Shown: one piece after another, positions 43,899-53,086 of the stretch | How the letters are laid out: each line of letters starts with the position of its first letter | How positions within the stretch are numbered: the stretch's first letter is position 1 | Origin: Phycisphaerae bacterium | GTDB lineage: Bacteria > Planctomycetota > Phycisphaerae > Phycisphaerales > UBA1924 | Direction of reading: 5' to 3' | Length of the DNA: 64,000 nt | Assembly: GCA_030432255.1 (NCBI GenBank) | Contig: JAUIHS010000006.1 | Span: 141,506-205,505 of the forward strand | The notes under the pieces: generated by a model | Database searches by the model: none | The model's input: the letters and a program-made list of their open reading frames with translations, nothing else | Told to the model about the DNA's origin: nothing | Translations under genes and position numbers: made by a program

Positions 43899-45235
43899 CA
43901 GTCCTTCTCCACCGGCGTGTGCCGCGCCTTGCCCGTTCCCATCTTCTGCTCCCGTTCCTCGCGCTTCGCGCGTTCCTTGTCCAGCAGCGCTTCAAGATAC
44001 TGGCTGATCTGTTCCCGCATCTGGTCAAGTTCCTCCTGGCTCATCTGCTGCGCACCGGCCTGCCCTTCAGATGGCTCCTGCTGTGCACCGTCGGGGGACT
44101 GTTGCTCCTGTTCCTGACCCTCCCCTTCCTTCTCCTGTTCCTGCTGCGCATCCTCCCCCTGTTCGCCCTGCTGCCCCTCGGAGGACTCCTCCGACCCGTC
44201 CCCCTGCTGCTCCTGCTGCTCCCCGGCCGCTCGCTGCATGCGCTCCGCGGCCTGCTTCAAGTCCTCGGCCGCTTCACGCTGAGCCTCCGATGCTTCGCCG
44301 AGGTCGCCGCGCTCCATGGCCTCCTGCGCTTCCTGCTGATGCGCCTGCGCCTCATTTACGCGCTGTTGCGCATCCGTCACATCCGAACTCTGCTCCGCAC
44401 CGGCCTGATCGCCCATCTCATCCAGACGCTGCTGCGCATTCTGTGTGCGCTGGGTCAACTCGTCCTGCTGCTGCTGCAACGACTCCGGCGTCTGCTGCTC
44501 CTGTGACTGCTGTCCTTCGGTTGCCTGCTCCTGCTGTGAGGACTCCTGCTGTTCACTCCCCTCCTGAGCCTGCTCTGAATCGTCGCGATCTTCCTGTTCG
44601 TCGGCCTGTCGTTCTTCCTGCTCCTGCCCTTCCTCACCCTGCTGCTGCTGACGATCTGATTCCGCCGTTTCATCCGAGGCTTCCTGCTGATCGTCGGCGA
44701 GATCGGACAGTTCGTCCGCCATCTGCTGCATCTGCTGCTGCATCTCCTGCATGCGACGCAGTTCAGCCATGTGTCGGCGCATCGTCTCCAGACCCTGTGC
44801 AGCCCGCTGATCCCTCGGTGCGAGGTCGAGCGCGCGACGGAAATGAGATGAGGCACGGCGCAGACCGGACATCTGCTGCTCCAGGTCCGGTTCCTCGACA
44901 GAGATCGTCTCACGGTACGCCGCCGTCCCCAGGTTGTACGCTGCCCGCGCAGCCAGTTCATCACTCCGGGTCCCGGCCTCCACGGCGCGGAAGAGTCGCT
45001 CTGCCTCGTCGAGGTTGCCCTGCTCGAACTCCGCACACCCCTGGTTGAAGAGCGCCACGTCCAGGCCCTTCTCACGCTCCAGTGCTTCGGCGTACTTCGC
45101 CGCCGCGGCTTCAAACGATCCCGCCTCGTACAACCGGTTCCCCTCCAGCACCAGCGTCCTCGCCGCGGGCTCTGCACCTTGAAGGTGCGCCGCACCGGTC
45201 AGCAGCAGGAATATCACCAGGAAGAGTCGCCTCAT
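43895..45235 (-). CDS. batC: BatC-like TPR protein with long Gln/Glu-rich tail
   Basis: 446 residues. A signal peptide (1-20) and TPR repeats (about 25-165; NRLYEAGSFEAAAAKYAEAL, YNLGTAAYR) match BatC. From about residue 170 to 410 the sequence is almost entirely Gln, Glu, Asp and Ser, with runs such as EEGQEQEERQADEQED and QQEQEKEGEGQEQEQQ, predicting a disordered or coiled-coil acidic tail. The low-complexity tail is much longer than in BatC proteins I know. It overlaps the genes on both sides by four bases. Confidence 0.85.
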   Translation of the reverse strand: MRRLFLVIFLLLTGAAHLQGAEPAARTLVLEGNRLYEAGSFEAAAAKYAEALEREKGLDVALFNQGCAEFEQGNLDEAERLFRAVEAGTRSDELAARAAYNLGTAAYRETISVEEPDLEQQMSGLRRASSHFRRALDLAPRDQRAAQGLETMRRHMAELRRMQEMQQQMQQMADELSDLADDQQEASDETAESDRQQQQGEEGQEQEERQADEQEDRDDSEQAQEGSEQQESSQQEQATEGQQSQEQQTPESLQQQQDELTQRTQNAQQRLDEMGDQAGAEQSSDVTDAQQRVNEAQAHQQEAQEAMERGDLGEASEAQREAAEDLKQAAERMQRAAGEQQEQQGDGSEESSEGQQGEQGEDAQQEQEKEGEGQEQEQQSPDGAQQEPSEGQAGAQQMSQEELDQMREQISQYLEALLDKERAKREEREQKMGTGKARHTPVEKDW

Positions 45236-46245
45236 GTCACACCCCTTCGTCGTTCGCTCACCACGCCCTCAATGAGCAGGAGGGTCAACGCAAATCCGAG
45301 AAAGATCTGGAACTTCTCATCATAGCGCAGTGTCGTGCGGGTCTCGATCTCGCTGCGCTCAGCATCTTCCATCAGACGGCGATACACCTTGTCGAGTTCG
45401 ACGTTGCCCGTTGCGACGTTCAGGTATCGCCCGTCTGCCGAACTCAGCGCAATCTGCTCCAGCAGGCGGTTGTCGAGCCGCGTGCGCACCGTCTGGCCCT
45501 CGTACGTCAGGAAGGATCGACGTCCTCGCTCATCCGTGATCGGGATCCGAGCGCCCTGGTTCTCATCACCGATCCCGATTGCGATGATGCGAACGCCAGC
45601 TTCGCCCGCTTTGATTGCAGCCTCGATGGGGAAGCTCTCGTGATCCTCGCCATCCGTGATCAGGATGATGTCACGATGCCGTGCCTCCTCCAGGTCGAAG
45701 ACATCAGTCATCGCAACGCGGATGGCATCACCGATCAACGTGCCGCCGCGGCTGACGCTCTCCGTATCCAATTCATCCAGTGCCATATGCACGAACCCGT
45801 AGTCGCGTGTCAGAGGACACTTGACCACAGCGTTCCCTGCAAACGCCACCAGTGCGACGCGATCGCCCCGAGCTACGCTGATCACGTCCTTGACCCACAG
45901 CCTTGCACGCTCCAGTCGATTCGGCGGAAGGTCCTCGGCCATCATGCTCCGCGAGACGTCGACGATGAAGCACACATCGCGCCCCATGGCCGTACTCGGC
46001 TTCGGTGTCGCATTCCATTGTGGCCGTGCCAGCGCCACCGCAACCATCGCCACGGACAGGGCCACGAGGCACACCCGCAGGCCTTGTCGCCACCGACTCA
46101 CGCGCCCGCCGATCACCGGAACCAGTGCCTCAGCCGCGAACCGCCGCAGGCCTGCGCTGCGTCGGCTCAGCACGAAGAGCATGAACAGACCGAACACCGG
46201 CGCCACCCACAGTCCGTGCAGCCACTCGTACGTCTCGAAGCGCAT
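45232..46245 (-). CDS. batB: BatB-like VWA-domain membrane protein
   Basis: 337 residues. Two N-terminal membrane helices (about 10-26 and 57-75) precede a von Willebrand A domain. Its MIDAS motif DVSRSMM holds the metal-binding Asp and serines, with the later parts in LTRDYGF and ILITDGEDHES. A final membrane helix (about 312-330) ends it. VWA proteins of this family are thought to form a membrane complex remodelled by the MoxR ATPase encoded at the start of the operon. The ATG overlaps the batA stop by one base (TGATG). Confidence 0.9.
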   Translation of the reverse strand: MRFETYEWLHGLWVAPVFGLFMLFVLSRRSAGLRRFAAEALVPVIGGRVSRWRQGLRVCLVALSVAMVAVALARPQWNATPKPSTAMGRDVCFIVDVSRSMMAEDLPPNRLERARLWVKDVISVARGDRVALVAFAGNAVVKCPLTRDYGFVHMALDELDTESVSRGGTLIGDAIRVAMTDVFDLEEARHRDIILITDGEDHESFPIEAAIKAGEAGVRIIAIGIGDENQGARIPITDERGRRSFLTYEGQTVRTRLDNRLLEQIALSSADGRYLNVATGNVELDKVYRRLMEDAERSEIETRTTLRYDEKFQIFLGFALTLLLIEGVVSERRRGVT

Positions 46246-47324
46246 CAGGGCAGACTCCTCAGTACCGTGTGACGCAGCAGCAACTCCAGCAGCAGCGCAC
46301 CCGCTGCGGCGAGCGCGAAGGGCCAGAACCCCTCGGAGTAGCTTGTGTACTCGATCGTCTCGATCTCCGTCTTCTCCAGTTCATCGATCTCGGCATACAC
46401 ATCGCGGAGCGAATCACCGTCGGTGACGCCGCGATAGACGCCGCCAGTCTGATCGGCGATGTCCCGAAGGGGACCCTCCTGGAATGGATAACGCCCCATG
46501 GCCAGGCCGAAGAAGTCATTGCGCTGCTTCTCGCCGCCACCGCCGATACCGATCGAATACACCTTGATTCCGAGGTCAGCGCACAAGGCAGCGGCCGCCG
46601 ACAACGGCGGGTCCTGGATGTTCTCCGTTCCATCAGTCAGCAGGATGATCACCTTGCTCTTGATCTCGAAGTCCGGGTCCACCTCGCTCTGCTGCTGGCG
46701 GGCGAGTTCCTCTTCGGCGCGTTCGAGTCTCGCGGCAGCCAGAGCCACACCTGCCCCGATCGCCGTACCACTCTCCATCGATCGCCCATTGGACAGTTCG
46801 ATGGAGTCGCACAACTCGACGAGGCGATCATGGATCGACACGAGCGGGCACGCCGTCTCAGCGAAGCCCGAGAAAGCTACCAGGCCGATGAGATCTTCCG
46901 GGCGCCCTTCCATGTCGCCGCCTTCGTCCTTGTTCCCCTCGACGAACTCGCGGAAGACACGTTTGACGACCTCGATCCGGGTGCGCTGTGTCCCGCCATC
47001 GCGCATCACCTCGGACATGCTGTACGAACGATCAACCGCCACGACGATCGCAACACCGCGCGCCTTGGTACGCACCTGCCCAGTCCCGAACTGAGGTCGC
47101 GCGATCGCAACCACCAGCGCCAGCCACGCGATCAAGCGGAGCAGCGCCAGCAGCGGGCGGAGGTGCTGTCGCCATGTTCGCGGCAGGTTGTCAATCAGTG
47201 CGAGCGAGGAGTACAGGACCGGCGCGGTATCGCCGGCACCGAATCTGCGGATCACCCAGACGAGCAATGGCAGGAGGATCAGCAGGAATGCCCACGGCGA
47301 CTCGAAGTGGAGTTGATCAAGCAT
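46245..47324 (-). CDS. batA: BatA-like VWA-domain membrane protein
   Basis: 359 residues; the ATG at 47324 has GGAGGAGGTG five bases upstream. N-terminal helices (about 10-26, 58-78) lead to a VWA domain with MIDAS motif VDRSYSM and a later ILLTDGTENIQ segment. A C-terminal helix (about 330-350) follows. It is a paralogue of the next gene. Its start overlaps the preceding lipoprotein gene by eight bases, so translation is coupled. It is the metal-dependent binding partner in the MoxR-Bat system. Confidence 0.9.
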   Translation of the reverse strand: MLDQLHFESPWAFLLILLPLLVWVIRRFGAGDTAPVLYSSLALIDNLPRTWRQHLRPLLALLRLIAWLALVVAIARPQFGTGQVRTKARGVAIVVAVDRSYSMSEVMRDGGTQRTRIEVVKRVFREFVEGNKDEGGDMEGRPEDLIGLVAFSGFAETACPLVSIHDRLVELCDSIELSNGRSMESGTAIGAGVALAAARLERAEEELARQQQSEVDPDFEIKSKVIILLTDGTENIQDPPLSAAAALCADLGIKVYSIGIGGGGEKQRNDFFGLAMGRYPFQEGPLRDIADQTGGVYRGVTDGDSLRDVYAEIDELEKTEIETIEYTSYSEGFWPFALAAAGALLLELLLRHTVLRSLP

Positions 47325-48396
47325 GGGGCACCTCCTCCGGCGTGTTCACCGGCGTGCTGCCGCGACGCCTCCCCTGCTCATCCATGATCACCTGCTTGTC
47401 CTCGACCCTGGTGCGATCGATGAAGTCGCGCACGGTATCGAGGGTCTCATGGATCTGGTGCTGATCCGGAGCATGCTGCGCAAACTTCACAAGATCGCAG
47501 TGCGCCAGGAATCGCTCCAGCGCGCGCACATCGTCCGCCCAGAGCGCACCCGAACTGCGTGATGCATCAAGGAACTCCTGCGTCGTCTGTTCCGGTGCGC
47601 GGAGCCCGAATCGATCCTCGATGTAGCGCCGCAGTACCGAAGAGACCTCGACGTAGAACCGCTGCACGTCGCCGCGTTCCACGTACTGCGCTTCGATGAC
47701 CTCGCGCAGCCGTGCGAGCGCGATCTCGTGGGCGGCGATGCGGATCAGCCGCTCGCGCTCCTCCTGCTTGCGGCGACGAAGCCACAGGAACAGACCGACC
47801 GCAGCAATCAGCAGCACACCCCCGGCCAGGGCAAGGGCCCACCATGGCAGGGCCAGTTCTGAGCGTGGTTCGACGACGCCCTGTATGACGCCAGGTTCGA
47901 AACCACCGTCCGCACCAAGAACGGAGCGCACCTCGATACGCACCGGTGCCGTCGTCAGCACCGTGGGCTCCGAATCCGGTGCCGACCCGATGGCGCGATA
48001 CGCAACGTCAAATGCAGGTGCATCATGTGAACCCGGTTCGTACGGCTCAAGCACGAACTCGTGACGCCGCACATCGCGATCCGTTGACTCCGAGGCGTCT
48101 TCAACCCGGGATGAGCGGGAGCGGGAGACGATCCAGGCGCTTCCGAAGGCGTCCTCGAGTTCGATCGGGTCGAGTTCGAAGCCGGCATCCAGCGCCGTGA
48201 CGATCTCCAGCGTCAGCCGATCCGATGTCGCCATCTCGGTGCGATCGAAGCGCACCGTGGCGCGGAGCAGTCCATCTTCGTACGTCTGCTCCGATGGCTG
48301 GAGTTCAGGCTGGTCTGAGGCCGCGTCGCCGCGGCAGCCCACCAGGCCGGCAACCAGCATCCCCAGCAACAGGATGACCCACCGCCGCCAGTTCAC
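47317..48396 (-). CDS. Bat-operon membrane lipoprotein (DUF4381/BatD-like)
   Basis: 359 residues. The GTG at 48396 overlaps the upstream stop (GTGA) and follows GGGAGAAG. The longer frame has no support. A lipobox (MLVAGLVGC) marks lipid anchoring, then a BatD-like periplasmic Ig domain (about 35-175), one membrane span (about 178-200, WWALALAGGVLLIAAVGLFLW) and a cytosolic helical domain resembling DUF4381. The position between DUF58 and BatA is typical for this family, which is thought to bridge the VWA proteins and BatD. Confidence 0.8.
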   Translation of the reverse strand: MNWRRWVILLLGMLVAGLVGCRGDAASDQPELQPSEQTYEDGLLRATVRFDRTEMATSDRLTLEIVTALDAGFELDPIELEDAFGSAWIVSRSRSSRVEDASESTDRDVRRHEFVLEPYEPGSHDAPAFDVAYRAIGSAPDSEPTVLTTAPVRIEVRSVLGADGGFEPGVIQGVVEPRSELALPWWALALAGGVLLIAAVGLFLWLRRRKQEERERLIRIAAHEIALARLREVIEAQYVERGDVQRFYVEVSSVLRRYIEDRFGLRAPEQTTQEFLDASRSSGALWADDVRALERFLAHCDLVKFAQHAPDQHQIHETLDTVRDFIDRTRVEDKQVIMDEQGRRRGSTPVNTPEEVPHA

Positions 48397-49298
48397 CGTC
48401 GCTTCTCCCTGCGCCGAAAGAGTTCGATCAGTGTCTGCAGGTACGGCTCTCCGGTGCGGACGTGGACCAGGTCGCACCCGCAGCGGCGCATGAGGCGGGT
48501 CAGTTCGTCACGGCGTCGACGTGCCTGTTCGCTGAATGCGCGTCGTACGCGACGGCTTGACGTATCCACGACCGTCCGTCTTCCTGTCTCCGCGTCTTCG
48601 AGTTCGATCATGCCGACCCGGGGCAGTTCACCCTCGCGCGGGTCACCGACATCGATCGCGACAACGTCATGACGTCGGTTCATCAGCCGCAGCGCTGTTT
48701 CGAGCGGCGATCGCTGTTCCTTGACGTCGGGAACGAGGAAGTCCGAGATGATGAATATGACTGCGTGCCGGCGGAGTACGCGCGAGAGGTGCTCGAGCGC
48801 ACCGGTGATGTCCGTGCCGCGACGGCGCGCGGGGTCCATTTCGAATCCGAGCACCTCCCGGATCAGGCGGAGGACATGCTTGGTGCCCTTCTTGGGAGGG
48901 ATGAAGAGTTCGATCTGATCGGTGAATATGAGCAGGCCGACCTTGTCGTTGTTTCGGGTGGCCGCGAACGCAAGAAGAGCACAGAGTTCGGCGGCGAGTT
49001 CATTCTTGATGCGTTCGATGGAGCCGAAGTGCCCGGATGAGGAGAGGTCCACGGCAAGCATGATGGTCAGTTCACGCTCTTCGACGTAGCGCTTGACATG
49101 CGGCACGCTGCTCCGCGCGGTGACATTCCAGTCGATTGTTCGGATATCGTCGCCTGGCTGGTACTCGCGGACTTCGTCGAACTCCATACCGCGGCCGCGA
49201 AAGGCCGAGGAATACTCCCCCGAGAAGACCTCGTTGACCATGCGCGCGGTCAGCAGTTGAAGCTGCCGCACCTTCGACATCAGTTCCGCAGAGAGCAT
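48393..49298 (-). CDS. DUF58 (VWA-like) protein of the MoxR-Bat system
   Basis: 301 residues; the ATG at 49298 has GGAGG six bases upstream. The family signature is clear: FSGEYSSAFRGRGMEFDEVR, then YQPGDDIRTIDWNVTAR. A VWA-like fold follows, with DLSSSGHFG in the metal-site position. It is cytosolic, with no membrane segment. DUF58 proteins almost always follow moxR, as here (12-bp gap), and are considered adaptors between the ATPase and the membrane VWA proteins. Confidence 0.92.
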   Translation of the reverse strand: MLSAELMSKVRQLQLLTARMVNEVFSGEYSSAFRGRGMEFDEVREYQPGDDIRTIDWNVTARSSVPHVKRYVEERELTIMLAVDLSSSGHFGSIERIKNELAAELCALLAFAATRNNDKVGLLIFTDQIELFIPPKKGTKHVLRLIREVLGFEMDPARRRGTDITGALEHLSRVLRRHAVIFIISDFLVPDVKEQRSPLETALRLMNRRHDVVAIDVGDPREGELPRVGMIELEDAETGRRTVVDTSSRRVRRAFSEQARRRRDELTRLMRRCGCDLVHVRTGEPYLQTLIELFRRREKRR

Positions 49299-49310
49299 CC
49301 TTGCCTCCGA

Positions 49311-50306
49311 TCAGGGCACGGGAACGGAATCGAAGATCATCCGGACAATGTCGTCGGATGTCAGACCTTCCGCCTCGGCCTCGTAACTGGCAAGCACGCG
49401 GTGACGCAGCACTTCCATGCCGATGGACTTGACGTCCTGCGGTGATACGAAGCCGCGACCGTCAAGAAACGCCCGGGCGCGGGCCGCCTGTGCGAGTGCG
49501 ATGGTGGCACGGGGTGACGCACCGAACTCGATGAGTCGGGCGGCGTCCAGCCCGAAGTCATCCGGCTGGCGCGAAGCGTGTACGACATCGACGATGTAGT
49601 CTCGGATCTTCTCGTCGATGTAGATCTGCTCGACGAGTCGGCGCAGCTCGGTGACTTCATCGATGCTGATCACGGGAGTCACTTCCGCCGGGCCGCCGGT
49701 GCCGCCTGCCATGCGGTCGAGGACGCGTCGCTCATCCGACTTGCCGGGGTAGGTGATCCGGACCTTGAGCATGAACCGATCCACCTGCGCTTCGGGAAGC
49801 GGGTAGGTGCCTTCCTGCTCGATCGGGTTCTGGGTCGCGAGGACCAGGAAGGGGTTGGGAAGCGGGTACGTCTCGTCGCCGATCGTGACCTGGCGCTCCT
49901 GCATCGCTTCGAGCAGGGCGCTCTGCACTTTGGCGGGCGCGCGATTGATCTCGTCCGCCAGCACGATGTTGGCGAAGATCGGGCCACGCCGGGGCGTGAA
50001 GACGCCCTCCCGCGGGTTGTAGATCAGCGTGCCGATGAGGTCCGCGGGGAGCAGGTCGGGCGTGAACTGGATCCGCTGGAACTGGGCGTCGATTCCCTTG
50101 GCAAGGGTGCTGACCGTCAGGGTCTTGGCGAGGCCGGGTACGCCTTCAAGCAGAACGTGGCCACCGCACAGCATGCCGATGAGGAGCCCATCGATCATCT
50201 CGCGCTGGCCGACGATCACCTGCTCGATCGCGGCGACCAGTGCGCCGAGGATCCGGCTGCGTTCCTGAACGGCCTTACCTATGGCTTGCACATCTGTGGA
50301 TGTCAT
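49311..50306 (-). CDS. moxR: MoxR-type AAA+ ATPase
   Basis: 331 residues from the ATG at 50306 (MTSTDVQ; GGAG nine bases upstream); the longer frame adds a non-conserved leader. Walker A is GVPGLAKT, Walker B is LADEINRAPAK, and the sensor-1 region is VLATQNPIEQEGTYPLPEAQ. MoxR proteins act as chaperone-like ATPases that activate VWA-domain partners, here the DUF58, BatA and BatB products. It opens the eight-gene operon and lies 113 bp after an unknown membrane-protein gene, with a hairpin between. Confidence 0.94.
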   Translation of the reverse strand: MTSTDVQAIGKAVQERSRILGALVAAIEQVIVGQREMIDGLLIGMLCGGHVLLEGVPGLAKTLTVSTLAKGIDAQFQRIQFTPDLLPADLIGTLIYNPREGVFTPRRGPIFANIVLADEINRAPAKVQSALLEAMQERQVTIGDETYPLPNPFLVLATQNPIEQEGTYPLPEAQVDRFMLKVRITYPGKSDERRVLDRMAGGTGGPAEVTPVISIDEVTELRRLVEQIYIDEKIRDYIVDVVHASRQPDDFGLDAARLIEFGASPRATIALAQAARARAFLDGRGFVSPQDVKSIGMEVLRHRVLASYEAEAEGLTSDDIVRMIFDSVPVP

Positions 50307-50369
50307 CCAATCAAACTCCAGACATTTCTGTGGCTGTGTCAACCGTCGTGCGAGAGTGTACGGCAATCG

Positions 50370-50409
50370 CGGGTCGGTCTCCCCCCACCCCTGCGAGACG
50401 CGCGACCCG
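50370..50409 (-). terminator. GC-rich hairpin before the moxR operon
   Basis: CGGGTCG (50370-50376) pairs with CGACCCG (50403-50409), and inside it GTCTC (50377-50381) pairs with GAGAC (50395-50399), with a 3-base bulge. It follows the membrane-protein gene on the minus strand. No T-run follows, so termination is likely partial, or Rho may help. Confidence 0.45.
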
Positions 50410-50419
50410 GCCGTTCCTG

Positions 50420-51583
50420 TCAGGGATCCCGGTTGTTTTGTTCACCCGGCAGCGCGAGGACATCGATGAGAGGGACGGCCCACGAGCCGGTCCAGGCACT
50501 GGTCACATCAATGGCGGCGAGGAGGTCATCGCGAACGCCGACGACGCGGACGACCCACTGCGGATCATCCAGCGCGGCGGTGCGGATTCGCGTTCGGTCT
50601 GCGTCAAAGAGTGCGGTCACGGCCCCCGTCACGACCTGTCCAGACTCACAGAGGGGCGGCAGTTCTGCCGTCCCGACGACTTCGCTTCCGAAGAGCAACT
50701 CGACGCGCAGGTCGACGGAGACATCGTCGGGGCAGGCGTCGGCTGGCGCGGCAAGTTCCACGTATGCCAGACCGTCAGCGACCCGGACCCGGAGGTCCAG
50801 GCGAGAGGCGAGGATGAGGGCCACATCCGAATCGCCGATCGGCTCGATGACGTCATCGATGGCCTCGACCCGTTTCACGGCAAGCGTGACGTCGCGTGTC
50901 CAGACGGTGTCGTCGAGTTCTTCGAGTTCGATGCGATAGCGAACGTGGCCGTCGGCGGGGATCGGACGGGCCATCGGAATGCGCGTGACGAACCAGTCCC
51001 GCTCCCACGGCGCGTCATACGAGACCCACGGGGGGCGCTGCTGACCTCGATAGGTATCGAAGAGATCGGGCGACTGCCACTCGACGGCACCGGATACGGG
51101 ATCAATGAGGCGCACGACACGCGACAGGAGTCCGTAGAACTCCCATGTATTGATCTCAATCCACACCTGCTCACCCGCCGGCCAGACAGGGCGCGTGCGG
51201 ATGTAGGCGGACGGATCGGTGTCGTCATGCATGCGCGATGCGAGCGCGATGCGGGCGCTGGTGGACAACTCATCTTCCCGGATCCGTCGCTGCACTTCCC
51301 GGAAGACGTCGCCGCCCTTCTCCCACCCACCAAGGGCGGACCGATCGGAGGCATCCAGTCGGGAGAGCAGCATCCGGTCCGTCAGAAGGCCGAGCAGACC
51401 ATGCGCCTGGAGCGTCGGTGTCAGCAGAACGGCGATGGCACCGAGCCACGCCGCGAGACCACCGCAGACGTTACCGACGCGTCGGGCGCCACCGACACTG
51501 GCCTTGCGAACGGCCCACGCGATCATGACGAGCCCGGCGATGGCAAGCAGTCCGGCGATGATGAGTGCAACGGTCCCGGTCAT
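50420..51583 (-). CDS. Membrane protein of unknown function upstream of moxR operon
   Basis: 387 residues; the ATG at 51583 follows GGAG by five bases. Two membrane helices at the N-terminus (about 5-23 and 38-58) are followed by a large, soluble, mostly beta-rich region with a central amphipathic part (WERDWFVTRIPMARP). A cysteine pair occurs in ADACPD and PPLCESG. I recognise no family. Purf ends 45 bp upstream in the same direction, so it may be co-transcribed with purF or belong to the Bat group; the hairpin after it argues for the former. Confidence 0.75.
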   Translation of the reverse strand: MTGTVALIIAGLLAIAGLVMIAWAVRKASVGGARRVGNVCGGLAAWLGAIAVLLTPTLQAHGLLGLLTDRMLLSRLDASDRSALGGWEKGGDVFREVQRRIREDELSTSARIALASRMHDDTDPSAYIRTRPVWPAGEQVWIEINTWEFYGLLSRVVRLIDPVSGAVEWQSPDLFDTYRGQQRPPWVSYDAPWERDWFVTRIPMARPIPADGHVRYRIELEELDDTVWTRDVTLAVKRVEAIDDVIEPIGDSDVALILASRLDLRVRVADGLAYVELAAPADACPDDVSVDLRVELLFGSEVVGTAELPPLCESGQVVTGAVTALFDADRTRIRTAALDDPQWVVRVVGVRDDLLAAIDVTSAWTGSWAVPLIDVLALPGEQNNRDP

Positions 51584-51628
51584 GATCGCTCCAGCAGCAA
51601 TGGAGGGACGGCAACGCTGGCCCCGTGC

Positions 51629-53086
51629 TCAGCGATGGAAAATCTCCTTGTTGAGCTTTCCGTCTACCGGGATGGGATAGTTCCCTGAATAACACGCCGT
51701 ACAGAAATCCTCTGCCGGCGTCTGATCGGAGGAAGCGTTGGCGAGCAATCCGGCCAGCGTCAGAAAGTGAAGAGAGTCAACACCCAGCATGGTGCGGATC
51801 TCCTCGACGTTGTGCTGAGCGGCGATCAGTCGGTCACGCTGAGCAAAGTCGACGCCGAAGTAGCAAGGATTCTGGATGGGCGGACAACTGATGCGCAGGT
51901 GAATCTCGGCAACGCCCGCCTCCCGCAGTTGATCCATCTTGAGGCGAGTCGTCGTGCCCCGGACGATGGAGTCATCAACCACAATCACGCGCTTGCCGGC
52001 AACCGCATCCGAAATGATGTTCAGCTTCAGCCGGACGGCTGCGCGACGCTCCTCGTCGGTCGGCTTGATAAAGGTGCGACCGACATAACGGTTGGGAATG
52101 ATGACCTCGCGATACGGCAGGCCACTCTCCCGCGCGTAGCCGGTCGCTGCAGAGCGCCCGGAGTCAGGCATCGGTGTGACGAGATCGGCTGCGACGGGCG
52201 CTTCCTGCGCCAGCCGGCGGCCAAGCTCCTCGCGAACCACCTGGACCGACTTTCCGAAGACGCGCGATGCCGGGCTTGCGAAGTAGACGTGTTCAAAGAC
52301 GCAGTGCGCCCGGGTCGCAGGCGCCTCGCCGTAATGACGCGATGAGAAGCCGGTGTCATCCAGGCGCACGATCTCGCCGGGCTCGACCTCCCGAATGAAC
52401 TCCGCGCCGAGCACGTCGAGAGCCACAGTCTCGCTCGCCGCGATCAGTGCGCCATCCTTGTCCTGCCCGAGGACGAGCGGTCGCCAGCCCCACGGATCAC
52501 GAGCGACTTCGACGTGGTCATCGAAGAGGAAGACCAGGCTGAATGCGCCCCGCAATTGCTGGAGCGCTGCGCCGAGCGGATCGTCGGACTGGTCCGATGC
52601 GGCGTCTGCGATGAGTTGGAGTACCACCTCGGTATCGGATGTGGTGTGGAAAATGTGGCCGCGAGCCTCGAGTTCACCACGCAGCAGGTGCGCGTTGACG
52701 ACGTTGCCGTTGTGCGCGATGGCCATAGGTCCGGAGGCGAAGAGGCACTGCATGGGCTGTGCATTGTCTTCGCTGCTCGAACCGGTTGTGGAGTAGCGGT
52801 TGTGACCGATGGCACTGCCGCGATCGTCCGGCCGCGCCTGCCTGGCGTATTCGTCGAGTCGTTCGAGGTCGTCGGCACTGAAGACCTGCGAGACGAGTCC
52901 CATGCCGGTGTGCCTTGTGATCTCGCGCCCGTTGGTGGTCGCGATGCCGGCAGACTCCTGCCCTCGATGCTGAAGCGCGAAGAGTCCGTAGTAGGCAGCG
53001 CGCGCGGGTTCGGGGTGGTTCCAGGTGGCGAAGACACCGCAGGCCTCTCGCGGCCGATCGGGCTCGGTGAGGATGGGGAGGCGCAT
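51629..53086 (-). CDS. purF: Amidophosphoribosyltransferase PurF, iron-sulfur type
   Basis: 485 residues from the ATG at 53086. The first committed step of purine synthesis: glutamine plus PRPP gives phosphoribosylamine. The glutamine-amidotransferase nucleophile is C16 in REACGVF, so a 15-residue propeptide is likely removed. The PRPP-binding loop is in VIVVDDSIVRGTTTR. The four cysteines of the Bacillus-type [4Fe-4S] form are present: C262 in HCVFEHVY, C408 in NPCYFG, and C462 and C465 in FCTACYSG. No ribosome-binding site is seen before the start; longer in-frame extension would be proline-rich and unconserved. The region just upstream is extremely G-rich on the plus strand. Confidence 0.94.
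   Translation of the reverse strand: MRLPILTEPDRPREACGVFATWNHPEPARAAYYGLFALQHRGQESAGIATTNGREITRHTGMGLVSQVFSADDLERLDEYARQARPDDRGSAIGHNRYSTTGSSSEDNAQPMQCLFASGPMAIAHNGNVVNAHLLRGELEARGHIFHTTSDTEVVLQLIADAASDQSDDPLGAALQQLRGAFSLVFLFDDHVEVARDPWGWRPLVLGQDKDGALIAASETVALDVLGAEFIREVEPGEIVRLDDTGFSSRHYGEAPATRAHCVFEHVYFASPASRVFGKSVQVVREELGRRLAQEAPVAADLVTPMPDSGRSAATGYARESGLPYREVIIPNRYVGRTFIKPTDEERRAAVRLKLNIISDAVAGKRVIVVDDSIVRGTTTRLKMDQLREAGVAEIHLRISCPPIQNPCYFGVDFAQRDRLIAAQHNVEEIRTMLGVDSLHFLTLAGLLANASSDQTPAEDFCTACYSGNYPIPVDGKLNKEIFHR

Noticed and set aside
49578..51688. Long plus-strand frames (453 and 482 codons) across moxR and the membrane-protein gene
   Set aside because: They mirror the moxR and membrane-protein genes in antisense and show no family motif or start signal.
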